A stretch of DNA of 9,535 nt, taken from the NCBI GenBank assembly GCA_020441225.1, contig JAGRMP010000255.1:270-9804 (forward strand), read 5' to 3'. The DNA is from Maritimibacter sp. GTDB lineage: Bacteria > Pseudomonadota > Alphaproteobacteria > Rhodobacterales > Rhodobacteraceae. Positions 1 through 5,812 of this stretch are shown here, one piece after another. The first letter of the stretch is position 1; each line of letters starts with the position of its first letter. Made by a program: the position numbers and the translations under genes. The notes beneath the pieces were generated by a model. The model was not told where the DNA came from. It saw only the letters and a program-made list of their open reading frames with translations, and ran no database searches.

Positions 1-78
1 GCGGGCAAGGGCGAACGGCACTTGCGCGCGCTCGGCGGAGACGGGCCGCGCCCGTCCTCGCGTGGCGTCGCAATGGGC
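1..78. other. non-coding left edge
   Basis: No gene can be supported in these bases. All three plus-strand frames run on without a stop far into the antisense of the next gene, so no plus-strand gene ends here. On the minus strand there is no ATG start and no start with a convincing ribosome binding site. The stretch holds a GC-rich hairpin (listed separately) just past the stop of the exported protein gene, so it is probably the 3' flank of that gene. Confidence 0.5.
36..60 (-). terminator. possible terminator hairpin after the exported Gly/Asn protein gene
   Basis: A perfect 7-bp inverted repeat (40-46 GACGGGC with 50-56 GCCCGTC, three-base loop CGC) can be extended by three further pairs past one mismatch to 36-60. 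It starts about 20 bp beyond the stop codon of the minus-strand gene. There is no T-tract on either side, so it is not a classical intrinsic terminator. It could block RNA decay from the 3' end or be a chance GC-rich fold. Confidence 0.35.
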
Positions 79-1092
79 TCAGAACTTCAGCCCGGCAATC
101 ATGGCCGCGGTTTCGGGGTCGAGTGCGGCGGTGTCTTCGCCCTCACCGTCACCTTCTCCGCTCTCGTCGGTCTCGTCCTCTGTGCCGTCCGCGGTGTCTT
201 CCCCGTCCTCGTCCTGCGAGCCGGCGTCCTCCGCCTCGGCGAGGGCCGCGTCGATCAGGGCGCTGTCGCCTTCCAGCCGGTCGCGCAGCGCGTCGAGCAG
301 CGCCGCCTTTTCTTCTTCGGTGGCCTCTCCGCTCTTGTTCCAGGCGTCGAAGATCGCCGCCTCGGCCTCGGGCAGCGCATCGATCGCGTCCTGCGCCTCG
401 GTGATCTCGTCTTCCGACGGCCGATCCTCTTCGGTGAGGTCGCCCAGCGCCGCAAGCGCCGCGTCGATGTCGCCATCGGTTTCGCCCGAGTCGAGATAGT
501 CCTGCAGGGTGTCGTAACCCGCGGCCTCAAGCGTCTCGTCGAGGGTCTCGAACACGGCAGCGGTTTCGATCACCCCCTCCGCTTCGGCGGCGTCGTGATC
601 GGCGACCGCCAGCCCGGCGAGCGCGCCCACCGGCCCGTTGGTGTTGCCGTTGCGGATATGGGCGAGCACCGCGTTGATATTGGCGTGCATCGCGCCGTTC
701 ATGCTGCCGAGCTGGTTGGGACGCAGGGCCAGCTCGCCGTCGGCGGTCTCCGGTTCGACCGCTGCGGCCTTGGCCGGCGTCACATTGCCGGACTGGCCAT
801 TGCCCTGACCGTTGCCGTTGCCGTTTCCGCCGCCACCGCCATTTCCGTTGCCAAAACCGTTGCCATTGCCATTGCCATTGCCGGTTGATCCCCGGCCCGA
901 CCCACCGCGCGATCCCCGGTCGCTTTGGGATTTGTCCCGGCCGCCGCGGCTGCCGCGGTCGGATCCGCCTTTTCCGTTCCCACCCTTTGCAAGTGCCGGG
1001 CTGGCGGTGAATGTCACGATTGCGCCGCCTGTCACCGGGACGGCGAGGGCCAGGATGGCGAGCGATGCGAAAAGCGGTTTTCTGAGCGTCAT
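79..1092 (-). CDS. exported Gly/Asn-rich, acidic-tailed protein of unknown function
   Basis: A 337-residue protein that I cannot assign to a named family. Residues 1-35 form a Sec signal peptide: basic start MTLRKP, a hydrophobic core, then SPALA with likely cleavage after Ala35. The mature N-terminus is low complexity, with a duplicated SDRGSRGG (44-51, 57-64) followed by a GN/GG tract (about 71-103). Residues 120-165 look like the conserved core: LRPNQLGSMNGAMHANINAV, then HIRNGNTNGPVG. From about 170 the chain is Ala/Glu/Asp-rich and probably helical. It ends with an extremely acidic segment (291-320) and a short hydrophobic end, MIAGLKF. Coding is supported by the signal peptide, a GGAGG site (1098-1102) five bases before the ATG, and the length. 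I recall similar hypothetical proteins in Rhodobacteraceae but cannot confirm this. A calcium-binding, adhesive or periplasmic role is conceivable; none is shown. The gene diverges from ilvA. Confidence 0.85.
   Translation of the reverse strand: MTLRKPLFASLAILALAVPVTGGAIVTFTASPALAKGGNGKGGSDRGSRGGRDKSQSDRGSRGGSGRGSTGNGNGNGNGFGNGNGGGGGNGNGNGQGNGQSGNVTPAKAAAVEPETADGELALRPNQLGSMNGAMHANINAVLAHIRNGNTNGPVGALAGLAVADHDAAEAEGVIETAAVFETLDETLEAAGYDTLQDYLDSGETDGDIDAALAALGDLTEEDRPSEDEITEAQDAIDALPEAEAAIFDAWNKSGEATEEEKAALLDALRDRLEGDSALIDAALAEAEDAGSQDEDGEDTADGTEDETDESGEGDGEGEDTAALDPETAAMIAGLKF
797..883 (-). repeat. hexamer-like tandem repeat coding for (Gly-Asn)n
   Basis: The minus strand carries degenerate GGCAAY units (GGCAAT, GGCAAC, GGAAAT) broken by a short GGC/GGT run. 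Together they encode the alternating Gly-Asn and poly-Gly tract of the exported protein. All units keep the reading frame, so gain or loss of a unit would only change tract length. The array is typical of slippage-prone coding repeats. Confidence 0.8.
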
Positions 1093-1235
1093 GGGAGCCT
1101 CCAGGTGTTTGCCCGAAAAAGCGCACCTCGATGTGGCAGAAATAGGGCGACCCGGCCGGTTCCGGGCGGCGCGCGACGGTCGGCCGATCGACGCGCACCC
1201 TTGCGCCTCCTTGTGGGATGCGCAGTATCGGCGCC
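1093..1235. promoter_or_regulatory. divergent promoter region between the exported protein gene and ilvA
   Basis: This is the only space between two genes that start back to back, so it must hold both promoters or their equivalents. The minus-strand gene has a clear GGAGG site here (1098-1102). On the ilvA side I see no good ribosome binding site and no confident -35/-10 pair. The middle is GC-rich, with short palindromes such as CCGGCCGG and TCGGCCGA. Confidence 0.5.
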
Positions 1236-2483
1236 ATGACCGGATTTGCAGACAGGGCGCTCATCGCCGAGCGCAAGATCAGGGAGCTGTTCCCGCCGAC
1301 GCCGCTCCAGCGCAACGACCATCTTTCGGCGCGTCACGGCGCCGAGATCTGGCTCAAGCGCGAAGATCTGTCGCCGGTGCGCAGCTACAAGCTGCGCGGA
1401 GCCTCGAACGCGATGCGCAAGGTCCTGGCCGAGACGCCGGGGCAGGAGCTGTTCGTCTGCGCGTCCGCGGGCAACCATGCCCAGGGCGTCGCTTATGCCG
1501 CGAAGCATTTCGGGGTGCGCGCGGTGATCTTCATGCCGGTGACGACGCCGCAGCAAAAGATCGACAAGACGCGGATCTTCGGCGGCGACGCGATCGAGAT
1601 CCGGCTGGTAGGCGATTATTTCGACGACACGCTGGCCGCGTCGCAGGCCTATTGCGCCGAGGCGGGCGGGCATTTCCTCGCGCCGTTCAACGATGCCGAC
1701 GTGGTCGAGGGCCAGGCCAGCGTCGCGGTCGAGATGCTCGACCAGATGCCCGAGCCGCCCGATCTGGTGATCCTGCCCGTGGGCGGTGGCGGGCTGGCCG
1801 CCGGGATCCGGCGCTACCTCGCCGAGACCGCGCCGCATGTCGAGCTTCGGTATGTCGAGCCGGCGGGCGGGCCCAGCTTGCGCTCCGCGCTCGCCGTCGG
1901 CCATCCGATCTCGCTCAGCCATGTCGACAGTTTTGTCGACGGGGCTTCGGTCGCGCGGGTCGGCGACCTCACCTTCGCCGCGCTTGCCGACGTGCCCATC
2001 GGCCATGTGCTGATCGCGCCCGAAGACCGGATCTGCGTCACCATCCTCGACATGCTCAATGTCGAAGGCATCGTTCTCGAACCCGCAGGCGCCCTGTCGG
2101 TCGATGCGCTGGTGGATCTCGCCGAGGAGATTCGCGGCAAGCGGGTGGTCTGCGTGACCTCGGGCGGCAATTTCGACTTCGAGCGTCTGCCAGAGGTCAA
2201 GGAACGGGCACAGCGCTATTCCGGGCTCAAGAAGTATTTCCTCCTGCGCCTGCCGCAACGCCCCGGTGCGCTGAGGGATTTTCTCGAAGTTCTGGGCCCC
2301 GACGACGACATCGCGCGGTTCGAGTACCTCAAGAAATCGGCGCGCAATTTCGGCACCGTCCTGATCGGGATCGAGACCCGGGCGCCGGAAAACTTCGAAC
2401 GCCTGCTGGCCCGGCTCGACGAAAAAGGGTTTTCCTATACGGATGTGACCGAAAACGCCTCCGTCGCCGAGTTCATTCTCTGA
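1236..2483 (+). CDS. ilvA: threonine ammonia-lyase (threonine dehydratase) with C-terminal regulatory domain
   Basis: This PLP enzyme deaminates L-threonine to 2-oxobutanoate, the first committed step to isoleucine, in the cytosol. In the 415-residue form, SYKLRGA (50-56) carries the Schiff-base lysine Lys52. SAGNHAQG (77-84) is the substrate loop, the tetraglycine loop GGGG (183-186) binds the PLP phosphate, and TSGGNFD lies at 308-314. Residues from about 332 to the end (starting KKYFLLRLPQRPGALRDF) form a single ACT-like regulatory domain. That domain argues for the isoleucine-sensitive biosynthetic form rather than the short catabolic TdcB form. I chose ATG 1236 because MTGFADRAL fits the family N-terminus as I remember it. 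ATG 1218 is in frame, adds six residues (MRSIGA) and has only a weak GTGGG before it. Neither start has a strong ribosome binding site. The gene stands alone and converges on the HPt gene. Confidence 0.95.
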   Translation: MTGFADRALIAERKIRELFPPTPLQRNDHLSARHGAEIWLKREDLSPVRSYKLRGASNAMRKVLAETPGQELFVCASAGNHAQGVAYAAKHFGVRAVIFMPVTTPQQKIDKTRIFGGDAIEIRLVGDYFDDTLAASQAYCAEAGGHFLAPFNDADVVEGQASVAVEMLDQMPEPPDLVILPVGGGGLAAGIRRYLAETAPHVELRYVEPAGGPSLRSALAVGHPISLSHVDSFVDGASVARVGDLTFAALADVPIGHVLIAPEDRICVTILDMLNVEGIVLEPAGALSVDALVDLAEEIRGKRVVCVTSGGNFDFERLPEVKERAQRYSGLKKYFLLRLPQRPGALRDFLEVLGPDDDIARFEYLKKSARNFGTVLIGIETRAPENFERLLARLDEKGFSYTDVTENASVAEFIL

Positions 2484-2542
2484 CAGCCGCGCGGCCGTCA
2501 CGGCCTGTTACTGGCCGGTCTTGAGCCCTATTCAGGCTCTAA
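2484..2542. terminator. possible bidirectional terminator between ilvA and the HPt gene
   Basis: The short gap between the convergent genes is full of inverted repeats. GGCCG (2493-2497) can pair with CGGCC (2501-2505), and the same CGGCC can pair instead with GGCCG (2513-2517), so the two folds exclude each other. A further hairpin, GAGCC (2523-2527) with GGCTC (2535-2539), runs into the HPt stop codon. No run of T or A follows any stem, so rho-independent action is uncertain. Confidence 0.4.
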
Positions 2543-2850
2543 CCCGCAAGAAACGCATCTTTCGACGCTGCATAACTTGCAAAGACCGGGGCGAGATCGA
2601 CCCCCTCCGCATCGCCCGCGGCCGCCTGACGTTCGCCTTGCTGACACAGTGCGGACAGTTCGGAAAATCCGAGGTTGAGCGCCGAAGATTTGATGAAGTG
2701 CAGATCCTCTTCGTACCGCGCCGGGACCGGTGCGGCTTTGAGCCGGTCGATCACCTCCTCGACTTCGGCGATGAACATTTCGGCGACTTCGGAGAAATCT
2801 TCCTCTCCGATCTCGTCCTTCAACTCACTTACCCGGTTCCAATCGATCAT
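2539..2850 (-). CDS. HPt (histidine phosphotransfer) domain protein
   Basis: A single-domain protein of 103 residues, the usual size of a free-standing HPt module. These four-helix proteins take a phosphoryl group on a histidine and pass it between receiver domains in a phosphorelay in the cytosol. The signature HFIKSSALNLGFSELS starts at His51, the likely phosphorylation site, with Lys54 and Ser55-Ser56 where many members have K-G-S. The acidic N-terminal helix and the Leu/Phe spacing after the motif also fit. The ATG at 2850 is fixed by AGGAGG (2856-2861) five bases upstream. The gene diverges from a response regulator-phosphatase gene, whose receiver domain is an obvious candidate partner. 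No histidine kinase is in the window. Confidence 0.88.
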   Translation of the reverse strand: MIDWNRVSELKDEIGEEDFSEVAEMFIAEVEEVIDRLKAAPVPARYEEDLHFIKSSALNLGFSELSALCQQGERQAAAGDAEGVDLAPVFASYAASKDAFLAG

Positions 2851-3039
2851 CGGGGCCTCCTCTAACCGCGCGAGGCTCGCACAGCCGGGTTTACATCCGG
2901 TTGATCGGGTCGCGATTTCGGAAAAATCCGAACTGAGAACGGAAAATTTTAGATTTAACCGGGTGTTAGATGAAGGCGCTTATGCCGGTTCGCGGGGCAG
3001 TCCGCCCGAACACAGACCCGCAAACAAGAAGGTGCCTGC
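2851..3039. promoter_or_regulatory. divergent regulatory region between the HPt and response regulator-phosphatase genes
   Basis: A 189-bp non-coding gap, markedly more AT-rich than the rest of the window around 2915-2971. It must hold promoters for both signalling genes. It contains an inverted repeat at 2917-2932 and AT-rich stretches with TTAGAT (2949-2954 and 2966-2971) that could be -10 elements. None has a convincing -35 at the right distance. The plus-strand gene has AGAAGG (3027-3032) seven bases before its GTG. Confidence 0.6.
2917..2932. repeat. perfect inverted repeat TTCGGA-N4-TCCGAA
   Basis: A 6-bp perfect dyad with a four-A spacer sits in the intergenic region between the HPt and phosphatase genes. 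A dyad of this size in an AT-rich promoter region could be an operator for a dimeric regulator. A near copy, TTCGGA-N3-TCCGA, lies at 2659-2672 inside the HPt gene. No regulator can be named. Confidence 0.45.
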
Positions 3040-4326
3040 GTGCCCAGTCCGGTCCTCAAGTCGTTCGACCCCAACGCTATCCGGCAGGCCCAGGCGGTTC
3101 GGCGGGTGCTGGTGGTCGACGATTCGCGGGCGCAGCGCAAGGTGGTGGCCGTCTCGCTCACCCGCCAGGGCTTCGATGTGGTAGAGGCCGGATCGGGGCA
3201 GGAAGCGCTGGAGATCCTGCGCAAGACTCCGGTCGATCTGGTTCTGTCTGACTGGATGATGCCGGGGATGGACGGGCTCGAGCTTTGCCAGGCGGTCAGG
3301 GCGCTGCCGCAGGAGCCTTATGTTTACTTCATCCTGCTGACATCGAAGAACGAAAAGGGCGCCGTCGCGCAGGGGCTCGATGTGGGGGCCGACGATTTCC
3401 TGACCAAGCCGGTCAGTCCGGACGAATTGCGGGCCCGGATCTATGCCGGCGACCGGATCCTCAAGATGACCCGCGAGCTCAGCGAAAAGAACCGGCTCAT
3501 CACCGCGACGCTCGATGAAATGAGCGCGCTGTACGACGCGCTCGACCGCGACCTGATCGAAGCGCGAAAGATGCAGCAATCCCTGGTCCGCGAACGCTAT
3601 CGCGATTTCGGCAATGCCGAAGTGTCGCTGTTGCTCAAACCGTCGGGCCATGTGGGTGGTGATCTCGTCGGGTTCTTCCGCGCCGGCGCGGGCAAGCTCG
3701 CGGTTTACTCGATCGATGTTTCAGGGCATGGAATCGCCTCGGCGCTCCTCACCGCGCGGCTTGCGGGCTTTCTCTCTCACGGCGCGCCCGAGCATAACAT
3801 CGCCCTCATGAAGGACAGAGACGGCAGGTATGTCGCCCGGCCACCGCAGGAGGTGGCGACACTGCTCAACACTCTGATGCTCGAAGACCTGAAATCGGAG
3901 CTCTATTTCACAATCGCGCTGGGCGTGCTCGACCTCGAAACCGGTATCGTCGACATCGCCCAATGCGGCCACCCGAACCCGGTGCTGGTCGGGGCGGATG
4001 GCGCAGTGAGGTACCACGGGTCGGGGGGGCTCCCGATCGGGCTGATCGACAACGCGGACTATGGTCAGCAGCGGTTGCAGCTCGCGCCCGGCGACCGGCT
4101 GTTGTTCTATTCCGACGGCTTCACCGAATGCACCGGTCCCGACGGGGCCATGCTCGATGAAGACGGGTTCGCCGTGCTCATCCGCGACAGCGCGGAGCTC
4201 AAGGGCACCGCCTTTTTCGAGGCGCTGGTCTGGGATCTCGACGGTTTCAAGGGCAGCGGAGAGTTTGCCGACGATCTGTCCGCGGCGATGATCGAGTACC
4301 ACGGCCCGCAAAATCAGGTGAAATAG
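3040..4326 (+). CDS. response regulator fused to a SpoIIE/PP2C-type serine phosphatase
   Basis: A cytosolic signalling protein of 428 residues. Residues 22-140 are a receiver domain: acidic pair Asp27-Asp28 in VLVVDDS, phospho-acceptor Asp71 in LVLSDWMMPGMDG, Thr101, and Lys123 in LTKPV. A helical linker (about 140-190, DRDLIEARKMQQSL) joins it to a PP2C-like SpoIIE domain (about 190-423). That domain has metal-binding GGD (206-208), DVSGHG (226-231), SDGFTE (358-363) and DDLSAA (411-416). Proteins of this layout are usually phosphatases switched on by receiver phosphorylation, acting on a phosphorylated STAS anti-sigma antagonist in partner-switching pathways. No antagonist or anti-sigma gene is visible here. 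The start is GTG 3040 with AGAAGG seven bases upstream. The gene diverges from the HPt gene, a likely phosphodonor, and overlaps the convergent NUDIX gene by 13 bp. Confidence 0.93.
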   Translation: MPSPVLKSFDPNAIRQAQAVRRVLVVDDSRAQRKVVAVSLTRQGFDVVEAGSGQEALEILRKTPVDLVLSDWMMPGMDGLELCQAVRALPQEPYVYFILLTSKNEKGAVAQGLDVGADDFLTKPVSPDELRARIYAGDRILKMTRELSEKNRLITATLDEMSALYDALDRDLIEARKMQQSLVRERYRDFGNAEVSLLLKPSGHVGGDLVGFFRAGAGKLAVYSIDVSGHGIASALLTARLAGFLSHGAPEHNIALMKDRDGRYVARPPQEVATLLNTLMLEDLKSELYFTIALGVLDLETGIVDIAQCGHPNPVLVGADGAVRYHGSGGLPIGLIDNADYGQQRLQLAPGDRLLFYSDGFTECTGPDGAMLDEDGFAVLIRDSAELKGTAFFEALVWDLDGFKGSGEFADDLSAAMIEYHGPQNQVK

Positions 4327-4751
4327 TCTCGCAAAATGGCCTGATCGCCTGCGTTGCCGACCATCTCTGCGGCAGTCGGTCCCGGTGCCCAGACGGCGAT
4401 GTGCCCCGGCTCGCTCGGCGGGGCCACCGCGCGCACCGGCCGCGCGAGGTAGACATGGCAGAGTTTTTCCGCCCAGATTTCGTATTCCGGCATCCAGGTA
4501 AAGCGGCGAAACGCGCCCAGCCGGCGCGGCGCTGCGATGTGCCAGCCGGTTTCTTCCAGCACTTCGCGGTGCAGGGCCCGAAGCGGTGTTTCACCCGGGT
4601 CGATCCCGCCGCCCGGGAGTTGAAACTCCGGTACCGGCTTTTCCTGGTGGGTCAGGAGCACTCCGCCGTCCCGCGGCAGGATCGCATAGGCCCCCGCCCG
4701 CAAGATGTAACGTTTGCCCGGCCGGATGGCCTCGCCGTAGCGCCGGATCAT
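4314..4751 (-). CDS. MutT-like NUDIX hydrolase
   Basis: This is a 145-residue enzyme of the NUDIX superfamily, which hydrolyses nucleoside diphosphates linked to another group. It has a full canonical Nudix box: Gly48-x5-Glu54-x7-REVLEETGW (62-70), preceded by the typical PEFQLPGGG. That is the complete G-x5-E-x7-REUXEEXGU pattern, so it is likely active. The substrate cannot be told from sequence; cleaning of damaged nucleotides or hydrolysis of nucleotide sugars are both usual. I chose ATG 4751 because GAGGGG lies about eight bases upstream and MIRRYGEAIRPGKRY looks like a natural start. An in-frame ATG at 4820 would add 23 basic residues and run almost into the divergent hslO start. The 3' end overlaps the phosphatase gene by 13 bp. 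Confidence 0.88.
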   Translation of the reverse strand: MIRRYGEAIRPGKRYILRAGAYAILPRDGGVLLTHQEKPVPEFQLPGGGIDPGETPLRALHREVLEETGWHIAAPRRLGAFRRFTWMPEYEIWAEKLCHVYLARPVRAVAPPSEPGHIAVWAPGPTAAEMVGNAGDQAILRDYFT

Positions 4752-4822
4752 GTGATTTGCCCCTCGGTTGCCCCGTCTTCGCAGAGAGAGTATGCGGAAC
4801 CGATACGCAACAGGAAACACCT
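4752..4822 (+). promoter_or_regulatory. hslO operon promoter region
   Basis: A 71-bp gap between the divergent NUDIX and hslO genes. On the plus strand TTGCCC (4768-4773) and TATGCG (4791-4796) are 17 bp apart, a spacing that fits a vegetative or heat-shock-type -35/-10 pair. It would give a leader of about 20 bases ending in AGGAAA (4812-4817) before the ATG. Hsp33 is heat-shock controlled in E. coli, so RpoH control is possible but not shown. The minus-strand promoter of the NUDIX gene must overlap the same stretch. Confidence 0.4.
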
Positions 4823-5812
4823 ATGAGCCTTGGTTCCAAAATCGCCTGGGACGATACCGTCCTGCCCTTTCAGCTTGACCGCAGCGACATCCGTGGCCGG
4901 GTCGTGCGGCTCGACGGCGCGCTCGATGCGGTGCTGGCGCAGCACGATTATCCGCCCGCGGTCGAACGGCTGGTGGCCGAAGCGGCGCTGCTCACCGCGC
5001 TGATCGGACCCACGATCAAACTGCGCTGGAAACTGTCACTGCAGATCCGCGGCGACGGCCCCGCGCGACTGGTAGCGACCGATTATTACGCCCCCGAGGC
5101 CGAGGGTGCGCCGGGTCGGATCCGCGCCTATGCGAGCTTTGACGAGACCCGGCTCGACGCCGACGGCGACCCGTTCCCGCAGATCGGGCGGGGCTATTTC
5201 GCGATCCTGATCGACCAGGGCAAGGGCACTACGCCTTATTCCGGCCTCACGCCGATTGCGGGCACGTCGCTCGCCGATTGTGCCCAGACCTATTTCGCCC
5301 AGTCGGAGCAGCTCCCGACCCGCTTCGCGCTTAGCTTCGACAAGGTCGATGGGTCGTGGCGCGCGGGCGGGGTGATGCTGCAGAAGATGCCCGGCGTGCC
5401 GCCGCGGATGAAGGACGAGGGCGGCTCGGGCGACCAGGGTCTGCTCGCGCCCGCCGACCTCCTCGCCGACGAAGACGAGTTGGAAGCCTGGTCGCGCGCC
5501 AACATCCTGCTCGAATCGGTGCAGGCCGACGAGCTGATCGGCCCCGCGATCCAGCCGACGCAGATGCTCGTGCGGCTGTTCCACGAAGACCAGCCGCGGG
5601 TGTTCGACCCGCACCCGGTCCAGTTCGGCTGCACCTGCTCGGAGGCCCGCGTCCGCCAGACCCTGTCGATCTATTCGCGGAAAGACATTGCCTACATGAC
5701 GACCGACGACGGGATCGTGACGGCGGATTGCCAGTTCTGCGGTGCGCATTATCGGTTCGATCCGGCGACGCTCGGGTTCGAGGCGGTGGAGGTTCCGGGT
5801 GGCGACGGCTGA
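4823..5812 (+). CDS. hslO: Hsp33 redox-regulated molecular chaperone
   Basis: Hsp33 is a cytosolic holdase that is off when reduced and zinc-bound. Oxidative unfolding turns it on, and it then protects unfolded proteins from aggregation. This copy has 329 residues. The N-terminal chaperone core begins FQLDRSDIRGRVVRLDGALD. The C-terminal redox switch has the four zinc cysteines in the family pattern CxC-x30-CxxC: Cys270, Cys272, Cys303 and Cys306. Another cysteine, Cys153, lies in the core. At 329 residues it is somewhat longer than E. coli Hsp33, mainly in the segment before the cysteine domain. The start is ATG 4823 with AGGAAA five bases upstream. In-frame codons further upstream give residues unlike Hsp33. 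It is the first gene of a tight cluster, and its stop overlaps the start of the next NUDIX gene by 14 bp. Confidence 0.96.
   Translation: MSLGSKIAWDDTVLPFQLDRSDIRGRVVRLDGALDAVLAQHDYPPAVERLVAEAALLTALIGPTIKLRWKLSLQIRGDGPARLVATDYYAPEAEGAPGRIRAYASFDETRLDADGDPFPQIGRGYFAILIDQGKGTTPYSGLTPIAGTSLADCAQTYFAQSEQLPTRFALSFDKVDGSWRAGGVMLQKMPGVPPRMKDEGGSGDQGLLAPADLLADEDELEAWSRANILLESVQADELIGPAIQPTQMLVRLFHEDQPRVFDPHPVQFGCTCSEARVRQTLSIYSRKDIAYMTTDDGIVTADCQFCGAHYRFDPATLGFEAVEVPGGDG

Noticed and set aside
797..883. Short repeats that might suggest a CRISPR array
   Set aside because: The units are six bases with no unique spacers and lie in frame inside a protein gene, coding Gly-Asn.
22..888. A 288-codon plus-strand open frame at the left edge
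   Set aside because: It is antisense to the exported protein gene, whose signal peptide and ribosome binding site are convincing, and has no motif of its own.
1089..2501. A 470-codon open frame on the minus strand opposite ilvA
   Set aside because: ilvA has intact catalytic motifs over the same bases, while this frame shows only typical antisense composition.
812..2524. A 570-codon open frame on the plus strand covering the end of the exported protein gene and ilvA
   Set aside because: It is arginine/proline/alanine-rich with no recognisable motifs and lies across ilvA in another frame; long stop-free frames are expected in GC-rich DNA.
2941..2970. A general-stress EcfG-like promoter (GGAAA, gap of 19 bases, GTT) before the phosphatase gene
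   Set aside because: The -35 lacks the final C of GGAAC, the spacing is off, and Rhodobacterales generally lack the EcfG/PhyR pathway.
2675..3184. A plus-strand open frame bridging the HPt gene, the intergenic region and the receiver domain start
   Set aside because: It is serine/arginine-rich and out of frame with both recognised genes, and crosses their promoter region.
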